Positions 25,731 to 36,652 of a stretch of DNA of 64,000 nt are shown one piece after another. Positions within the stretch are counted from its first letter, which is position 1. Each line of letters opens with the position of its first letter. The notes beneath the pieces were generated by a model. The model did not search any database. It had not been told where the DNA came from and saw only the letters and a program-made list of their open reading frames with translations. The position numbers and the translations under genes are program-made. Origin of the DNA: Burkholderiales bacterium (GTDB taxonomy: Bacteria > Pseudomonadota > Gammaproteobacteria > Burkholderiales > SG8-39); assembly GCA_026417035.1 (NCBI GenBank), contig JAOAEA010000005.1, positions 41,622 to 105,621 of the forward strand, given 5' to 3'.

Positions 25731-26051
25731 ATGGCCATCACCCTCACCGAAAGCGCCGCGGCGCAGATCCGGAGCTCGGTCGCCCGGTTCGGCGGCATCG
25801 GCCTGCGGCTCGGCGTCAAGAAGGTCGGCTGCTCCGGCCTCGCCTACACGTTCGACATGGCGAAGGAGGTCGCGCCCGGCGACCACGTCTTCGAGGGCCA
25901 CGCGGCGAAGCTCGTCGTGCCCGCCGACGCCCTGCCGGTGCTCGACGGCGCGGAGCTCGATTACGTGCGCGAGGGCTTCAAGCAGATGTTCACGGTGAAG
26001 AACCCCAACGTGAAGACCACCTGCGGCTGCGGCGAGAGCTTCGGCGTCTAG
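25731..26051 (+). CDS. A-type iron-sulfur carrier protein (IscA/SufA/HesB family)
   Basis: 106-aa A-type carrier. It has the three conserved cysteines: one in '[16 protein letters not shown]' (about residue 34) and two in the C-terminal '[11 protein letters not shown]'. These proteins receive clusters from the SufBCD scaffold and pass them to apoproteins. The position between iscR and sufB points to the SufA role, but sequence alone does not separate SufA from IscA. It begins 43 bp after iscR with a GGAAAG ribosome binding site. Confidence 0.93.
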   Translation: MAITLTESAAAQIRSSVARFGGIGLRLGVKKVGCSGLAYTFDMAKEVAPGDHVFEGHAAKLVVPADALPVLDGAELDYVREGFKQMFTVKNPNVKTTCGCGESFGV

Positions 26052-26131
26052 CGGCGGCCGCGCGAGAGGCAAGCGCGCGGCCCGCAGGGGCCGGCGCGAC
26101 GCGACAATCCCCGGAAAGAATCCCAATCCCA

Positions 26132-28341
<2,210 letters not shown>

Positions 28342-28346
28342 CGCCC

Positions 28347-29651
28347 ATGAGCACCGCCACCGCCCCCTTCCTCGAGCACCTGCTCGCCGGGCAGAAGATC
28401 GTCGCGGCCGAGCCGGCGGCGTGGGTGAACCGCCTGCGCGCGGAGGCGCTCGAGTGCGCGCACCAGCTCGCGCTGCCCACGACGCGCGACGAGGACTGGC
28501 GCTTCACCGACCTTTCGCCGCTCTACCGGCTCGCCTTCCGGCCGGCCGCCGCCGCCGCGCGGCTCGACGCCGCCGCGCTCGCGCCGTTCGCCGTGCCCGA
28601 GGCGGCGCACCGCCTCGTCTTCGTCGACGGACACTTCTCGGCCGCGCTCTCGACCCCGCCCGCGGCCGGGAGCGCCGTCGCCGCGCTGCCGCTCGCCGCC
28701 GCGCTCGGGCCGCACGGCGAAGTCGTCCACGCCCGTCTGGCGCGCATCGCCGAGTTCCGCGAGCACGCCTTCCGGGCGGTGAACACCGCGTACCTGCACG
28801 ACGGCGCGTTCGTGCTCGCACCGCGCAACCACGGCGAGGCGGCGCCGCTGCACCTCCTCTTCGTCGCCACGCAGGCCGACGCGACGGCACAGCCGCGGGT
28901 GCTGGTGGTCGCGGAGCCGGGGGCGGACCTCACCGTGATCGAGGACTACGTGTCCACGCACGACGGCGCCCATTACACCAACGCCGTCACGGAGATCGAC
29001 GTGGGCGCGAACGGGCGCGTGCGCCACGTGCGCCTGCAGCGCGAGAGCCGCGCCGCGTTCCACACCGCGACGGCGGCGGTGCGGCTCGACCGCGACGCTT
29101 CCTACCACGCGGTGTCGGTCGCCGTGGGCGCGCGCATCTCGCGCCTCGACCACCACGTGGTGCACGCGGCCGAGGGGACGTTCTGCTCGCTCGACGGGCT
29201 CGCGCTGCTGGGCGGGCGGCAGCTCGCCGACACGCACAGCTTCGTCGACCACGCCGTGCCGAACACCGGCGGGCGGCAGCTGCACAAGACCGTGGTCGCC
29301 GACGGCGCGCGCGCCGTGTTCAACGGCCGCGTGCTGGTGCGCCCGGGCGCGCAGGGAACCAACTCCGCCCAGGAGAGCCGCAACCTGCTGCTCTCCGACA
29401 GGGCGCAGGTCGACACCAAGCCGCAGCTCGAGATCTTCGCCGACGACGTGAAGTGCTCGCACGGGGCGACGGTGGGCCAGCTCGAGGCCGAGGAGCTCTT
29501 CTACCTCGAGAGCCGCGGGATCGGCGGCGAGGCGGCCCGCAACCTCCTCACCTACGGCTTCGCCGCGGAGATCGTGGGCCACATCCCGGTGCCGTCGCTG
29601 GTCCGGGCGCTGCGCGAGACCGTCCTCGCGCGCACCGGCGCGAAGGAGTGA
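28347..29651 (+). CDS. sufD: Fe-S cluster assembly protein SufD
   Basis: 434-aa SufD, the SufB paralogue that completes the SufBC2D scaffold. The N-terminal helical part includes 'PTTRDEDWRFTDLSPLYRLAF'. The beta-helix core has 'EDYVSTHDGAHYTNAVTEIDVGANGRVRHVRLQRES', the 'LDHHVVHAAEGTFCSLDGLALLGGRQLADTHSFVDHA' strand run with the conserved His, and the C-terminal 'DDVKCSHGATVGQLEAEELFYLESRGIG'. Full length. It lies between sufC and sufS with 4-5 bp gaps on either side, indicating tight co-expression. Confidence 0.96.
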   Translation: MSTATAPFLEHLLAGQKIVAAEPAAWVNRLRAEALECAHQLALPTTRDEDWRFTDLSPLYRLAFRPAAAAARLDAAALAPFAVPEAAHRLVFVDGHFSAALSTPPAAGSAVAALPLAAALGPHGEVVHARLARIAEFREHAFRAVNTAYLHDGAFVLAPRNHGEAAPLHLLFVATQADATAQPRVLVVAEPGADLTVIEDYVSTHDGAHYTNAVTEIDVGANGRVRHVRLQRESRAAFHTATAAVRLDRDASYHAVSVAVGARISRLDHHVVHAAEGTFCSLDGLALLGGRQLADTHSFVDHAVPNTGGRQLHKTVVADGARAVFNGRVLVRPGAQGTNSAQESRNLLLSDRAQVDTKPQLEIFADDVKCSHGATVGQLEAEELFYLESRGIGGEAARNLLTYGFAAEIVGHIPVPSLVRALRETVLARTGAKE

Positions 29652-29655
29652 CGCC

Positions 29656-30918
29656 ATGAACGCCCCCGCGCCGCTCGAGCGGCACGCCCCGGCCGCCCGC
29701 CTCGACGTCGAGCGCATCCGCGCCGACTTCCCGATCCTCACCAACGTGAGGCCGCACGGGAAGCCGCTCGTCTACCTCGACAACGCCGCTTCGAGCCAGA
29801 TGCCGCGGCCGGTGATCGACCGGTGGCTGCGTTACCAGACACACGAGCACGCGAACATCCACCGCGGGGTGTACCAGCTCTCCGAGCTCGCCACCGCCGA
29901 GTACGAGGCCGCGAAGCGCCGCGTGCAGCGGTTCATCAACGCGGCCGACGAGCACGAGATCATCGTCACCTCCGGGACGACCGATTCGATCAACCTGGTC
30001 GCGAACGCGTGGGGCCGGACGTTCCTCGCCGCCGGCGACGAGGTGATCCTCTCGCAGCTCGAGCACCACGCGAACATCGTGCCCTGGCAGATGGTCGCCG
30101 AGGCCACCGGCGCGCGGATCCGCGTGATCCCCTGCTCCGACGCGGGCGAGCTCGACCTCGACGCCTACGAGCGGCTCTTCAACGCGCGCACCCGGTTCGT
30201 CGCGGTCACGCACGTCTCGAACGCGCTCGGCACGGTCAACCCGGTGGCCGGGATGATCGCGACGGCGCACCGGCACGGCGTGCCCGTGCTCGTCGACGGC
30301 GCGCAGGCCGCCCCGCACATGAAGGTGGACGTGCAGGCGCTCGGCTGCGACTTCTACGCGTTCTCCGGGCACAAGCTGTGCGGGCCGACCGGCGTCGGCA
30401 TCCTCTACGGGAAGCGCCAGCTCCTCGAGAAGATGCCGCCCTACCGCGGCGGCGGCGACATGATCCGCTCCGTCACCTTCGAGAAGACGACCTACGCCGA
30501 CGTGCCGGCGCGCTTCGAGGCGGGCACGCCGCCGATCGCCGCGGCGATCGCGCTCGGCGCCGCGATCGACTACCTCGAGGGCATCGGCATGGAGCGCATC
30601 GCCGCCTACGAGCGCGAGCTGCTCGAGTACGGCACCCGGGCCCTCGCCGCCGTCCCGGGACTGCGGATCGTCGGGACGGCGCGCGAGAAGGCCGCGGTGA
30701 TCTCGATGGTGCTCGCCGACGTGCACCCGCACGACGTCGGCACGCTCGCCGACCACGACGGCGTCGCGATCCGCACCGGCCACCACTGCGCCCAGCCGGT
30801 GATGCAGCGCTTCGGCATCCCGGCCACCGCGCGCGCCTCGTTCGCCTTCTACAACACCTTCGCCGAGGTCGACGCGCTCGTCGCCTCGCTCACGAAGATC
30901 GCCCGGATGTTCTCGTGA
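29656..30918 (+). CDS. sufS: Cysteine desulfurase SufS
   Basis: 420-aa PLP-dependent group II cysteine desulfurase (cysteine to alanine + persulfide). 'YLDNAASSQMPRPVID' opens the fold. 'HANIHRGVYQLSELAT' and 'TSGTTDSINLVAN' bind PLP, 'VDGAQAAPHMKVDVQALGCDFYAFSGHKLCGPTGVGILYGK' carries the Asp and the PLP-binding Lys, and the catalytic Cys is in 'RTGHHCAQPVMQRFG'. The short loop around the Cys is the SufS/group II type. No SufE gene is present; sufU next door is the expected sulfur acceptor. Confidence 0.96.
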   Translation: MNAPAPLERHAPAARLDVERIRADFPILTNVRPHGKPLVYLDNAASSQMPRPVIDRWLRYQTHEHANIHRGVYQLSELATAEYEAAKRRVQRFINAADEHEIIVTSGTTDSINLVANAWGRTFLAAGDEVILSQLEHHANIVPWQMVAEATGARIRVIPCSDAGELDLDAYERLFNARTRFVAVTHVSNALGTVNPVAGMIATAHRHGVPVLVDGAQAAPHMKVDVQALGCDFYAFSGHKLCGPTGVGILYGKRQLLEKMPPYRGGGDMIRSVTFEKTTYADVPARFEAGTPPIAAAIALGAAIDYLEGIGMERIAAYERELLEYGTRALAAVPGLRIVGTAREKAAVISMVLADVHPHDVGTLADHDGVAIRTGHHCAQPVMQRFGIPATARASFAFYNTFAEVDALVASLTKIARMFS

Positions 30919-30958
30919 GGCGCGCGGCGGCCGTCCGCCGCCACGCCGCCGCCCAGCC

Positions 30959-31432
30959 ATGGACCCGAAGCAGCTCTACCAGGAAGTCATCCTCGACCAC
31001 AACAAGAAGCCGCGGAACTACGGCAAGCTCGCCGGCGCGACCCACCGCGCGGAGGGGCTCAACCCGCTCTGCGGCGACCACATCTGGGTCGAGATCAAGG
31101 TCGCCGGCGACACCGTGGACGCGGTCGCGTTCGAAGGCCAGTCGTGCGCGATCTGCAAGGCCTCCGCCTCGATGATGACCGGCGCGGTGAAGGGCCGCAG
31201 CGTCGGCGAGGCCGAGTCGCTCGTCGCGGGCTTCCGCGCGATGGTGACCGGCAAGGCCTCCGACGAGGAGACGAAGCGGCTCGGCCGCCTCACGGTCTTC
31301 GCCGGCATCAAGGACCTCCCCTCACGCGTGAAGTGCGCGGTGCTCCCCTGGCACACGCTGCACGCGGCGCTCCGCCGCGACGCCTCGGCCACCACCGAGG
31401 GCGACGCGGACCCGGCCGCGCAGGCCGGCTGA
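30959..31432 (+). CDS. sufU: SufU-type sulfur relay / scaffold protein
   Basis: 157-aa IscU-like protein of the SufU subtype. Its three conserved cysteines are in 'LNPLCGDH', 'GQSCAICKASASMM' and 'SRVKCAVLPWHTL'. The ~20-residue insert between the second and third Cys ('AVKGRSVGEAESLVAGF...') distinguishes SufU from IscU, and the IscU 'LPPVK/His' motif is absent. In Firmicutes and Actinobacteria SufU is a zinc-dependent sulfur acceptor for SufS; that role is inferred here. The C-terminal ~15 residues are a low-complexity tail. It follows sufS by 40 bp. Confidence 0.93.
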   Translation: MDPKQLYQEVILDHNKKPRNYGKLAGATHRAEGLNPLCGDHIWVEIKVAGDTVDAVAFEGQSCAICKASASMMTGAVKGRSVGEAESLVAGFRAMVTGKASDEETKRLGRLTVFAGIKDLPSRVKCAVLPWHTLHAALRRDASATTEGDADPAAQAG

Positions 31433-31460
31433 GCGGCGCGCCGTCGCGGAAGACGCACCC

Positions 31461-32027
31461 ATGCCCAAGATCGCCGAGATCGAGCGCACGCCGAACCCGA
31501 ACGCGATGAAGTTCATCCTGAAGGAGCCGCTCTCCTACGGGATCTCGCGCTCGTACGACTCGGCCGAGGCCGCGCGCGAGGACGCCCTCGCCGCGGCGCT
31601 CTTCGCCGTCCCCGGCGTGACCAACGTGTTCTACGTCGACACCTGGATCACGGTCACGCAGGACGGGACGCGGGACTGGAACGAGCTCCTCAAGCAGCTC
31701 GCCGTGCCGATCCGAGAGGCCCCGGCGGCGGAGGCGCAGTCGCGCGCGCATGCCGAGGCCGCCGCCGCCGCCCTGGACGACGCGAGCCTCTCCCCCGAGG
31801 ACCGCGAGAAGCTCCTGGTGATCCGCGGGCTGCTCGACGAGCAGGTGCGCCCGTTCCTGCAATCCGACGGCGGCGACCTGATCGTCGTCGGCCTCGAGGG
31901 CAACCGCCTGAAGGTGCACTACCAGGGCGCGTGCGGCAGCTGCCCGAGCTCGCTCTCGGCGACGCTCGACGGCATCGCCTACCTCGTGCGCTCGGTGGAC
32001 CCGGAGCTCGAGATCGTCCCGGTATGA
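31461..32027 (+). CDS. Nfu-type Fe-S carrier (Nfu N-domain plus NifU C-domain)
   Basis: 188-aa two-domain protein. Residues ~5-85 match the Nfu N-terminal domain ('ERTPNPNAMKFILKEPL', 'LFAVPGVTNVFYVDTWITV'). Residues ~115-188 are the NifU-like C-terminal domain with the cluster-binding CxxC in 'GACGSCPSSLSATLDGI' and 'PFLQSDGGDLIVVGLEGN'. Such proteins carry [4Fe-4S] clusters to targets. The two halves are joined by an Ala/Glu-rich linker. It is embedded in the suf operon, and its stop overlaps the start of the Rieske gene by ATGA. Confidence 0.92.
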   Translation: MPKIAEIERTPNPNAMKFILKEPLSYGISRSYDSAEAAREDALAAALFAVPGVTNVFYVDTWITVTQDGTRDWNELLKQLAVPIREAPAAEAQSRAHAEAAAAALDDASLSPEDREKLLVIRGLLDEQVRPFLQSDGGDLIVVGLEGNRLKVHYQGACGSCPSSLSATLDGIAYLVRSVDPELEIVPV

Positions 32028-32344
32028 GCGGATGGGTGGACGTGGACCGGACCGAAGCGTTCGGCCCCGGCGAGGTGCGGCTGGTGGACGCCGACGGCAC
32101 CGCCATCGCCGTCTACAACCTCGGCGGCGAATACCACGCGATCGAGAACGTCTGCACGCACGACGGCAATGAGCTCGCGAGCGGCGCCGTCGAGGGCGAC
32201 CAGGTGATCTGCCCGCGCCACGGCGCGCGCTTCTGCATCCGCACCGGCGAAGCGCTCACGGCGCCCGCTTACGAGGCGACGCCCAGGTTCCCGGTGCGCA
32301 TCGAGGCGGGCGTGGTGCAGGTGCGCGACGACCGCTGGGACTAG
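32024..32344 (+). CDS. Rieske [2Fe-2S] ferredoxin
   Basis: 106-aa soluble Rieske protein. The cluster motifs are 'CTHDG' (Cys-x-His) near residue 44 and 'CPRHGARF' (Cys-x2-His) near residue 63, as in NdoA/BphF-type ferredoxins of ring-hydroxylating dioxygenases and NirD-like proteins. It overlaps nfu by 4 bp, so it is the last gene of the suf operon. It could be a housekeeping electron carrier or an assembly-linked redox partner. The function within SUF is not established. Confidence 0.9.
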   Translation: MSGWVDVDRTEAFGPGEVRLVDADGTAIAVYNLGGEYHAIENVCTHDGNELASGAVEGDQVICPRHGARFCIRTGEALTAPAYEATPRFPVRIEAGVVQVRDDRWD

Positions 32345-32405
32345 CGGTTCCACGGCCGGGGGCCGCGGCGCTCCGCCTGCACGTCGCCCGCGCCGGCGCG
32401 CGCCG

Positions 32406-33080
32406 CTACTCGAAGCGCCGGTCGGGATAGCAGGAAACGAGGTTGCCGAGCGCGTTCAGGAAGTAGGGCGGAACGTCGGCGGCGTCGTCCGCGACCCAGT
32501 GCAGCGCGGCGCGGCGCCCTTCCTCGACGCACTCGGCGAGGCGCGGATAGAGCTCCCAGCGGCGCTCGTCGGCGAGTACGCGCCAGCGGTCGGCGATGCC
32601 GTAGAGCTGCTGGTCGGCCGCCTTCGAGAAGATCCCGTCGGCCTCGATCAGCGCGAGGTAGCGGGTCGCGACCTCCACGCCCCACGTCGTGCAGAGCTCC
32701 TGCTGCTTGCGCGAGAGCTTGCCGACGGCGCGCAGGCCGGCCTGCTTGGCGCGGTGCCCGGCGACGAGCCCCAGCGAGAACCCGAGCGCGAACGCGCCGA
32801 ACGCCGGGTGGAACATCGGGTGGCGCGTGAGGTCCTCGCGGCGCTCGCCCACGACCGCGACCGCGAGCTTCATCATCGCGCCGACGTCGCGCACGTGCTT
32901 GAGCGCGAAGGGCACCTCGAGGATGTCGTCGAGCGCCTCCTCCTCCTCGAGCACGCGCACCATCTGCGCGTTCTCCGGATTGGCGTACTCGGCGTTGTTC
33001 GCGGACTTGCCCCAGGAGACGTACTCGTCGTCGTCCATCGACGCCTCGGCCCGCGCCTGGCGCAGGCCCAGCGAGGACAT
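32406..33080 (-). CDS. Hypothetical protein
   Basis: 224-aa protein that I do not recognise. The start at the ATG 33078-33080 ('MSSLGLRQAR') is preferred; the ATG giving 'MDDDEYVSW' 14 codons later is an alternative, and a longer frame upstream looks non-coding. It is acidic at the N terminus ('VRVLEEEEALDDILEV'), with a central segment 'AFGAFALGFSLGLVAG' that is hydrophobic enough to be a membrane-associated helix, then a mixed helical C-terminal half with Trp-rich stretches ('IADRWRVLADERRWELYPRL', 'ALHWVADD'). Codon use is like its neighbours. It is convergent with the suf operon. Confidence 0.65.
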   Translation of the reverse strand: MSSLGLRQARAEASMDDDEYVSWGKSANNAEYANPENAQMVRVLEEEEALDDILEVPFALKHVRDVGAMMKLAVAVVGERREDLTRHPMFHPAFGAFALGFSLGLVAGHRAKQAGLRAVGKLSRKQQELCTTWGVEVATRYLALIEADGIFSKAADQQLYGIADRWRVLADERRWELYPRLAECVEEGRRAALHWVADDAADVPPYFLNALGNLVSCYPDRRFE

Positions 33081-33584
33081 GAGGAACGACGCGCGGCTCT
33101 CGGCAGCCAAGGGAGCTTCCACCTGTGGTGCCCGCGGGGGACGCCCGTCGGGAGAAGGCCCGGCGGAACGTCCGTCTGCCGCGGACGGTCGCTTAGCAGC
33201 AAGAATGATACCGGGCCGGCCGTTGTTGCGCCGCAGGGGCGCGAGGCAGGCGTGACATCCGACCGGACCCGCTGCGGCGCACCGGCCGCGACGCGCCGAC
33301 GCGGCCGCTGCTCCCGCGCGCGGAACGTCGTCGGCGACGCTCGCCCGTCGCACCGCGCGAACCCGAGGCGGCCCGCGGGTCGGCGTGGCGACGGCGACGG
33401 CCAGAAATCCGACGGGTCAGCCGGACAGGCCGCCCACGCGCGTGCCGGCGCTGCGGTTCCGACGGAGGGGCTCACAGGGGACGATCGGGATCACGCCGCG
33501 CGCGGCCGGTTGCGCAGCCCGCGTCCGCAAGCGCGCCGACCCCTCGCATCGCACGCAAGCGCAGCACACCCATCGATGCGCGAT
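33081..33584. other. Intergenic region without a supported gene
   Basis: About 500 bp of very GC-rich sequence between a hypothetical gene and the DMT permease gene, both on the minus strand. Open frames here are short and lack coding character. No tRNA, hairpin with T tract or repeat of the families found elsewhere was recognised. It probably carries the promoter of the hypothetical gene; AAGAATGATACC at 33201-33212 is the only AT-richer spot. Confidence 0.5.
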
Positions 33585-34514
33585 TCAGGGGCGAACCGCC
33601 GCGGCACGGGCGCGCTTGCCGCGCAAGTAGAGGTTGTTCGCGACGAGCGCGCCGACGACCAGCACCACGCCCGCGAGTTCGGCCGGAGCGAAGCGGGCCC
33701 CGCCCGCGAACCCGATGGCGAACGTGACGACGGGCAGGAAGTTGAGCACGAGCATGGTGTTGAGCGCGCCGATCGCGTTGTTGCCCCAGTTCCACAGGAT
33801 CATCGCCGCGAGCACGCCGCCGAGCGCGAGGAACGCGATCTGGCGCCACACGCCGGCGACCGCCGCCGCCGCGGGCAGGCGCGCGACGCCGGCGATATCG
33901 AGGATCAGCGTGCCGACGGCGAGCCCGACCGATCCCGCGATCAGCGTGAGCAGCGTGAACTTGAGCGACGGCCAGCCGCGGAACGCCTCGGTGCCCATCG
34001 TGTACGCGACCCAGCAGGCGGCGCCCGCGAGCGCCATCGCGTCGCCGACGAGTTCCTGGCGGCCCGCGCTCAGCCGGTATTGGCCCTTCGTGACCACCGT
34101 GACGACGCCGAAGAACGCGACCACGATGCACGCGAGGGTGAAGTTCGCGGGCCGCCGGCGGCGCACGAGCCAGTCGGCGAGCGCGGTCATCGACGGCTGC
34201 AGCGCGACGATGATCGCGACGTGCTCGGCGCGCGTGAGCGCGAGCCCGCCGAAGACGAGCATCGGCGAGGCCGTCATCCCGACCAGGCCGAGAACCGCGA
34301 CGAGCCCCCCGCGCCCGCGGGCGCGGAACACCTCTGCGCCTTCGCGCGCGGCGAGCCATGCGGCAAGCAACGCGGTGGCGACGCCGTAGCGGATCGCGGA
34401 GAGGCTGAAGGGATCGACCGTGGCGAGCGCCGACTTTGCGACCGGAAACTGCGCGCCCCACAGGATCACGGCGCCGAGCACGGCGAGCGCGCCGCGCGTG
34501 AAGGTCGGTCTCAT
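33585..34514 (-). CDS. EamA/DMT family permease
   Basis: 309-aa integral membrane protein with two EamA repeats and about ten hydrophobic segments. The first is 'ALAVLGAVILWGAQFPVAKSAL', and the second repeat begins 'LVGDAMALAGAACWVAYTMGTEA'. The 'RYGVATALLAAWL' and 'ALNTMLVLNFLPVVTFAIG' segments are characteristic of the drug/metabolite transporter superfamily. Members export amino acids, metabolites or drugs; the substrate is unknown. The start is the ATG at 34512-34514. It is not in an obvious operon. A second, distinct EamA gene lies at 50112-51014. Confidence 0.88.
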   Translation of the reverse strand: MRPTFTRGALAVLGAVILWGAQFPVAKSALATVDPFSLSAIRYGVATALLAAWLAAREGAEVFRARGRGGLVAVLGLVGMTASPMLVFGGLALTRAEHVAIIVALQPSMTALADWLVRRRRPANFTLACIVVAFFGVVTVVTKGQYRLSAGRQELVGDAMALAGAACWVAYTMGTEAFRGWPSLKFTLLTLIAGSVGLAVGTLILDIAGVARLPAAAAVAGVWRQIAFLALGGVLAAMILWNWGNNAIGALNTMLVLNFLPVVTFAIGFAGGARFAPAELAGVVLVVGALVANNLYLRGKRARAAAVRP

Positions 34515-34603
34515 GCGCCCATGGTAGCCCAGGGCCCGCGAGATCCCGGCCCGCGGCGCGCGGGGTCGCCCAGCCGGTGCCGGCAAGCGCCGCCGGCGCG
34601 CGC

Positions 34604-34972
34604 TCACCGTCGCGCGCGGCGCTCCGCGGCCTCCTCCAGGTTCGCGTGCTCGACGGGCTTGCGCTCTCGCCACCAGGCGACCAGGCGATCGAAGTCGCCG
34701 CCGAACTTCGCTTCCTTCAGCTCCTCGGTGATGGCGACGCACAGGATGCCCGTGTCGCCGTCCACGCCGCGTGTCGTGGCGGCGTGGTCGCAGACCCAGA
34801 ATGCGCGCTCGAGGTCGGCGAAGCCCGTCGCCGCCGACCGCGGCTGTGCCGGCTGCGGCGCGGTCGTTCGACCCTCGGCTGCCGCGCCCGAGACCACGCC
34901 GAGCGCCGCGAGGCCGACCGCCAACGCGACTGCCCGCACGGTTGCCGCGGCGCGACCGGAAAATTTCAGCAT
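34604..34972 (-). CDS. Small exported protein of unknown function
   Basis: 122-aa protein with a clear signal peptide: a positively charged start 'MLKFSGRAAATVR', hydrophobic 'AVALAVGLAALGVVSGAAA' and an Ala-x-Ala-type cleavage site near residue 32. The mature part has two cysteines ('WVCDHAA' and 'ILCVAITEEL') that could form a disulfide in the periplasm, and an Arg/Glu-rich C terminus. I do not recognise the family. It is on the minus strand upstream of the DMT permease gene, with an 89-bp gap. Confidence 0.7.
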   Translation of the reverse strand: MLKFSGRAAATVRAVALAVGLAALGVVSGAAAEGRTTAPQPAQPRSAATGFADLERAFWVCDHAATTRGVDGDTGILCVAITEELKEAKFGGDFDRLVAWWRERKPVEHANLEEAAERRARR

Positions 34973-35429
34973 GACACGTCCCCCTCCATGCGAGCGCCGC
35001 GGCGGGGCGTCGCTGCGAGCCCCCTTCCCGATGGCGCCGATGAGGGCAGTATTCCCGTTCGGGCGCCGCAGGGCATCGCCAAGGCGCCCTAGGTCGTCGG
35101 CTTAGGCGGGACGGCCAGCCGCTCCGTACAACGCCGGCGGGGCGTGCAGCGCGTGCAGGCCGGGAGCGACGGGCCGCCCTGCTAGACTCCTCGCGCCGGC
35201 GCCTGCGGAGGGCGCTCTTCCGGATTGCGACCGTCGCGATGATGGGTCCCGTCGAACCCGCGAAAGGGATGTGGCGTCGCCCGCGCAGGGGCGGCAAGCG
35301 GTGTCGTGCGCGCCGCAGTCCGCAGTGCGGCGCGCGGGGTGCGCGCCTGCTCCGCGGTCGGCCGATGCGCCGCTCGGCCCGTTCGCGCGGCGGCGGCGCG
35401 AGCTCGAGGCGCCATCGCGAACCGACGAC
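34973..35429. other. Divergent intergenic region without a supported gene
   Basis: 457 bp between the small exported protein (minus) and the MFS permease (plus). Overlapping frames exist on both strands but are Arg/Ala-rich and show no recognisable protein. CTGCTAGACT at 35180-35189 resembles a -10 element for the MFS gene but has no convincing -35. Nothing else was identified. Confidence 0.45.
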
Positions 35430-36647
35430 ATGAGCGCTCCGACGTCCGTCCCGCCCGCTGGCCTCGCGCCCGGCAGCGCGCTGCGCTTCGTCGTCCTCAT
35501 CGGCGTCGTCAGCCTCTTCGCCGACATGACCTACGAGGGCGCGCGCAGCATCACCGGGCCATGGCTCGCGGCGCTCGGTGCCTCGGGCGCCGCGGTCGGC
35601 ATCGTCGCGGGCACCGGCGAGCTCCTCGGCTACGCGCTCAGGCTGTGGTCGGGCTGGCTCGCCGACCGCACCCGCCGCTACTGGGCGATCACTATCGCCG
35701 GCTACGCGGTGAACCTGCTCGCCGTGCCGCTGCTCGCGCTGGCGGGAAACTGGATGGCCGCGGCCGTCCTGATCGTGCTGGAGCGGGCCGGCAAGGCCAT
35801 CCGGACACCCGCTCGCGACGTCATGCTCTCCTACGCGACCAAGCAGACCGGCCGCGGCTGGGGTTACGGCCTGCACGAGGCGCTCGACCAGACGGGCGCG
35901 ACGGTCGGCCCGCTCATCGTCGCCGGCGTGCTGCTCGTGCGCGGCGACTATCGCATCGCGTTCGCCGTGCTCGCCGCCCCGGCGCTCGCGTCGCTCGCCG
36001 TGCTGCTCGCCGCGCGCGGGCAGTATCCGCACCCGGCGCGTCTCGAGCCGGCCGCCACCGAGGTCTCGGCGCGCGGGCTGCCGCGCGCGTTCTGGGTCTA
36101 CCTCGCGGGGACGTGCCTCGTCGCCATCGGCTACGCCGACTACCCGCTCATGGCGTACCACTTCGAGCGCGCCGGCACGGTGCCGCAGGCGTGGATCCCG
36201 GTGCTCTATTCGATCGCGATGGCCGTGGACGGTCTCGCCGCGCTCGCGTTCGGCCGATGGTTCGACCGGCGCGGCGTCGTCGTGCTCGTCGCCGCGACGG
36301 CGCTCTCCGCGCTCTTCGCACCGTTCGCGTTCCTCGGCGCCTTCCACGCGGCGTTCGCGGGCGCCGCGCTCTGGGGCATCGGCATGGGTGCGCAGGAATC
36401 CATCATGCGGGCGGCCGTCGCCGAGATGACGCCGCGGGAGCGGCGCGGGACCGCGTTCGGGCTGTTCAACATGCTCTTCGGCGTCGCGTGGTTCGCCGGC
36501 AGCGCGCTGCTCGGCTGGCTCTACGACGTCTCGACTGCGGCGCTCGTCGCGGTGAGCGTGCTCGCGCAGCTCGCCGCGATTCCCTTCTTCCTCGCGGTGC
36601 GCGCGCGGCGCGCAAACGAAAGGCCCGGCTCAGCGCCGGGCCCGTGA
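35430..36647 (+). CDS. MFS transporter
   Basis: 405-aa major facilitator with about twelve hydrophobic segments. The first is 'RFVVLIGVVSLFADMTYEGARSITGPWLAALGA', and loop 2-3 carries the MFS motif 'GWLADRTRRYWAI'. The second half repeats it with 'GRWFDRRGVVVLVA'. 'MTYEGARSI' resembles a subgroup of uncharacterised proteobacterial MFS proteins. The substrate is unknown. The ATG at 35430 gives 'MSAPTS'; the in-frame extension upstream is not protein-like. The last codons ('RPGSAPGP') are encoded within the stem-loop that terminates the convergent tRNA gene, so the gene end and terminator share DNA. Confidence 0.88.
   Translation: MSAPTSVPPAGLAPGSALRFVVLIGVVSLFADMTYEGARSITGPWLAALGASGAAVGIVAGTGELLGYALRLWSGWLADRTRRYWAITIAGYAVNLLAVPLLALAGNWMAAAVLIVLERAGKAIRTPARDVMLSYATKQTGRGWGYGLHEALDQTGATVGPLIVAGVLLVRGDYRIAFAVLAAPALASLAVLLAARGQYPHPARLEPAATEVSARGLPRAFWVYLAGTCLVAIGYADYPLMAYHFERAGTVPQAWIPVLYSIAMAVDGLAALAFGRWFDRRGVVVLVAATALSALFAPFAFLGAFHAAFAGAALWGIGMGAQESIMRAAVAEMTPRERRGTAFGLFNMLFGVAWFAGSALLGWLYDVSTAALVAVSVLAQLAAIPFFLAVRARRANERPGSAPGP
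36613..36642 (-). terminator. Intrinsic terminator of tRNA-Lys, overlapping the MFS gene end
   Basis: GGCCCGGC (36622-36629), loop TCAGC, and GCCGGGCC (36635-36642) form a perfect 8-bp GC stem. On the minus strand it is followed by TTTCGTTTGCG. It lies 11 bp after the CCA end of the tRNA gene, as expected for its rho-independent terminator, and is located inside the last codons of the convergent MFS gene. Confidence 0.85.
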
Positions 36648-36652
36648 CGTCC

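Noticed and set aside
35102..35527. Minus-strand open frame in the region upstream of the MFS gene
   Set aside because: Arg/Ala/Ser-rich, no ribosome binding site, overlaps the start of a good plus-strand gene.
33585..36347. 920-codon minus-strand frame joining the EamA permease to upstream sequence
   Set aside because: Only the last ~310 codons resemble a protein. The upstream part is antisense to the MFS gene and lacks coding character, so the permease starts at 34514.
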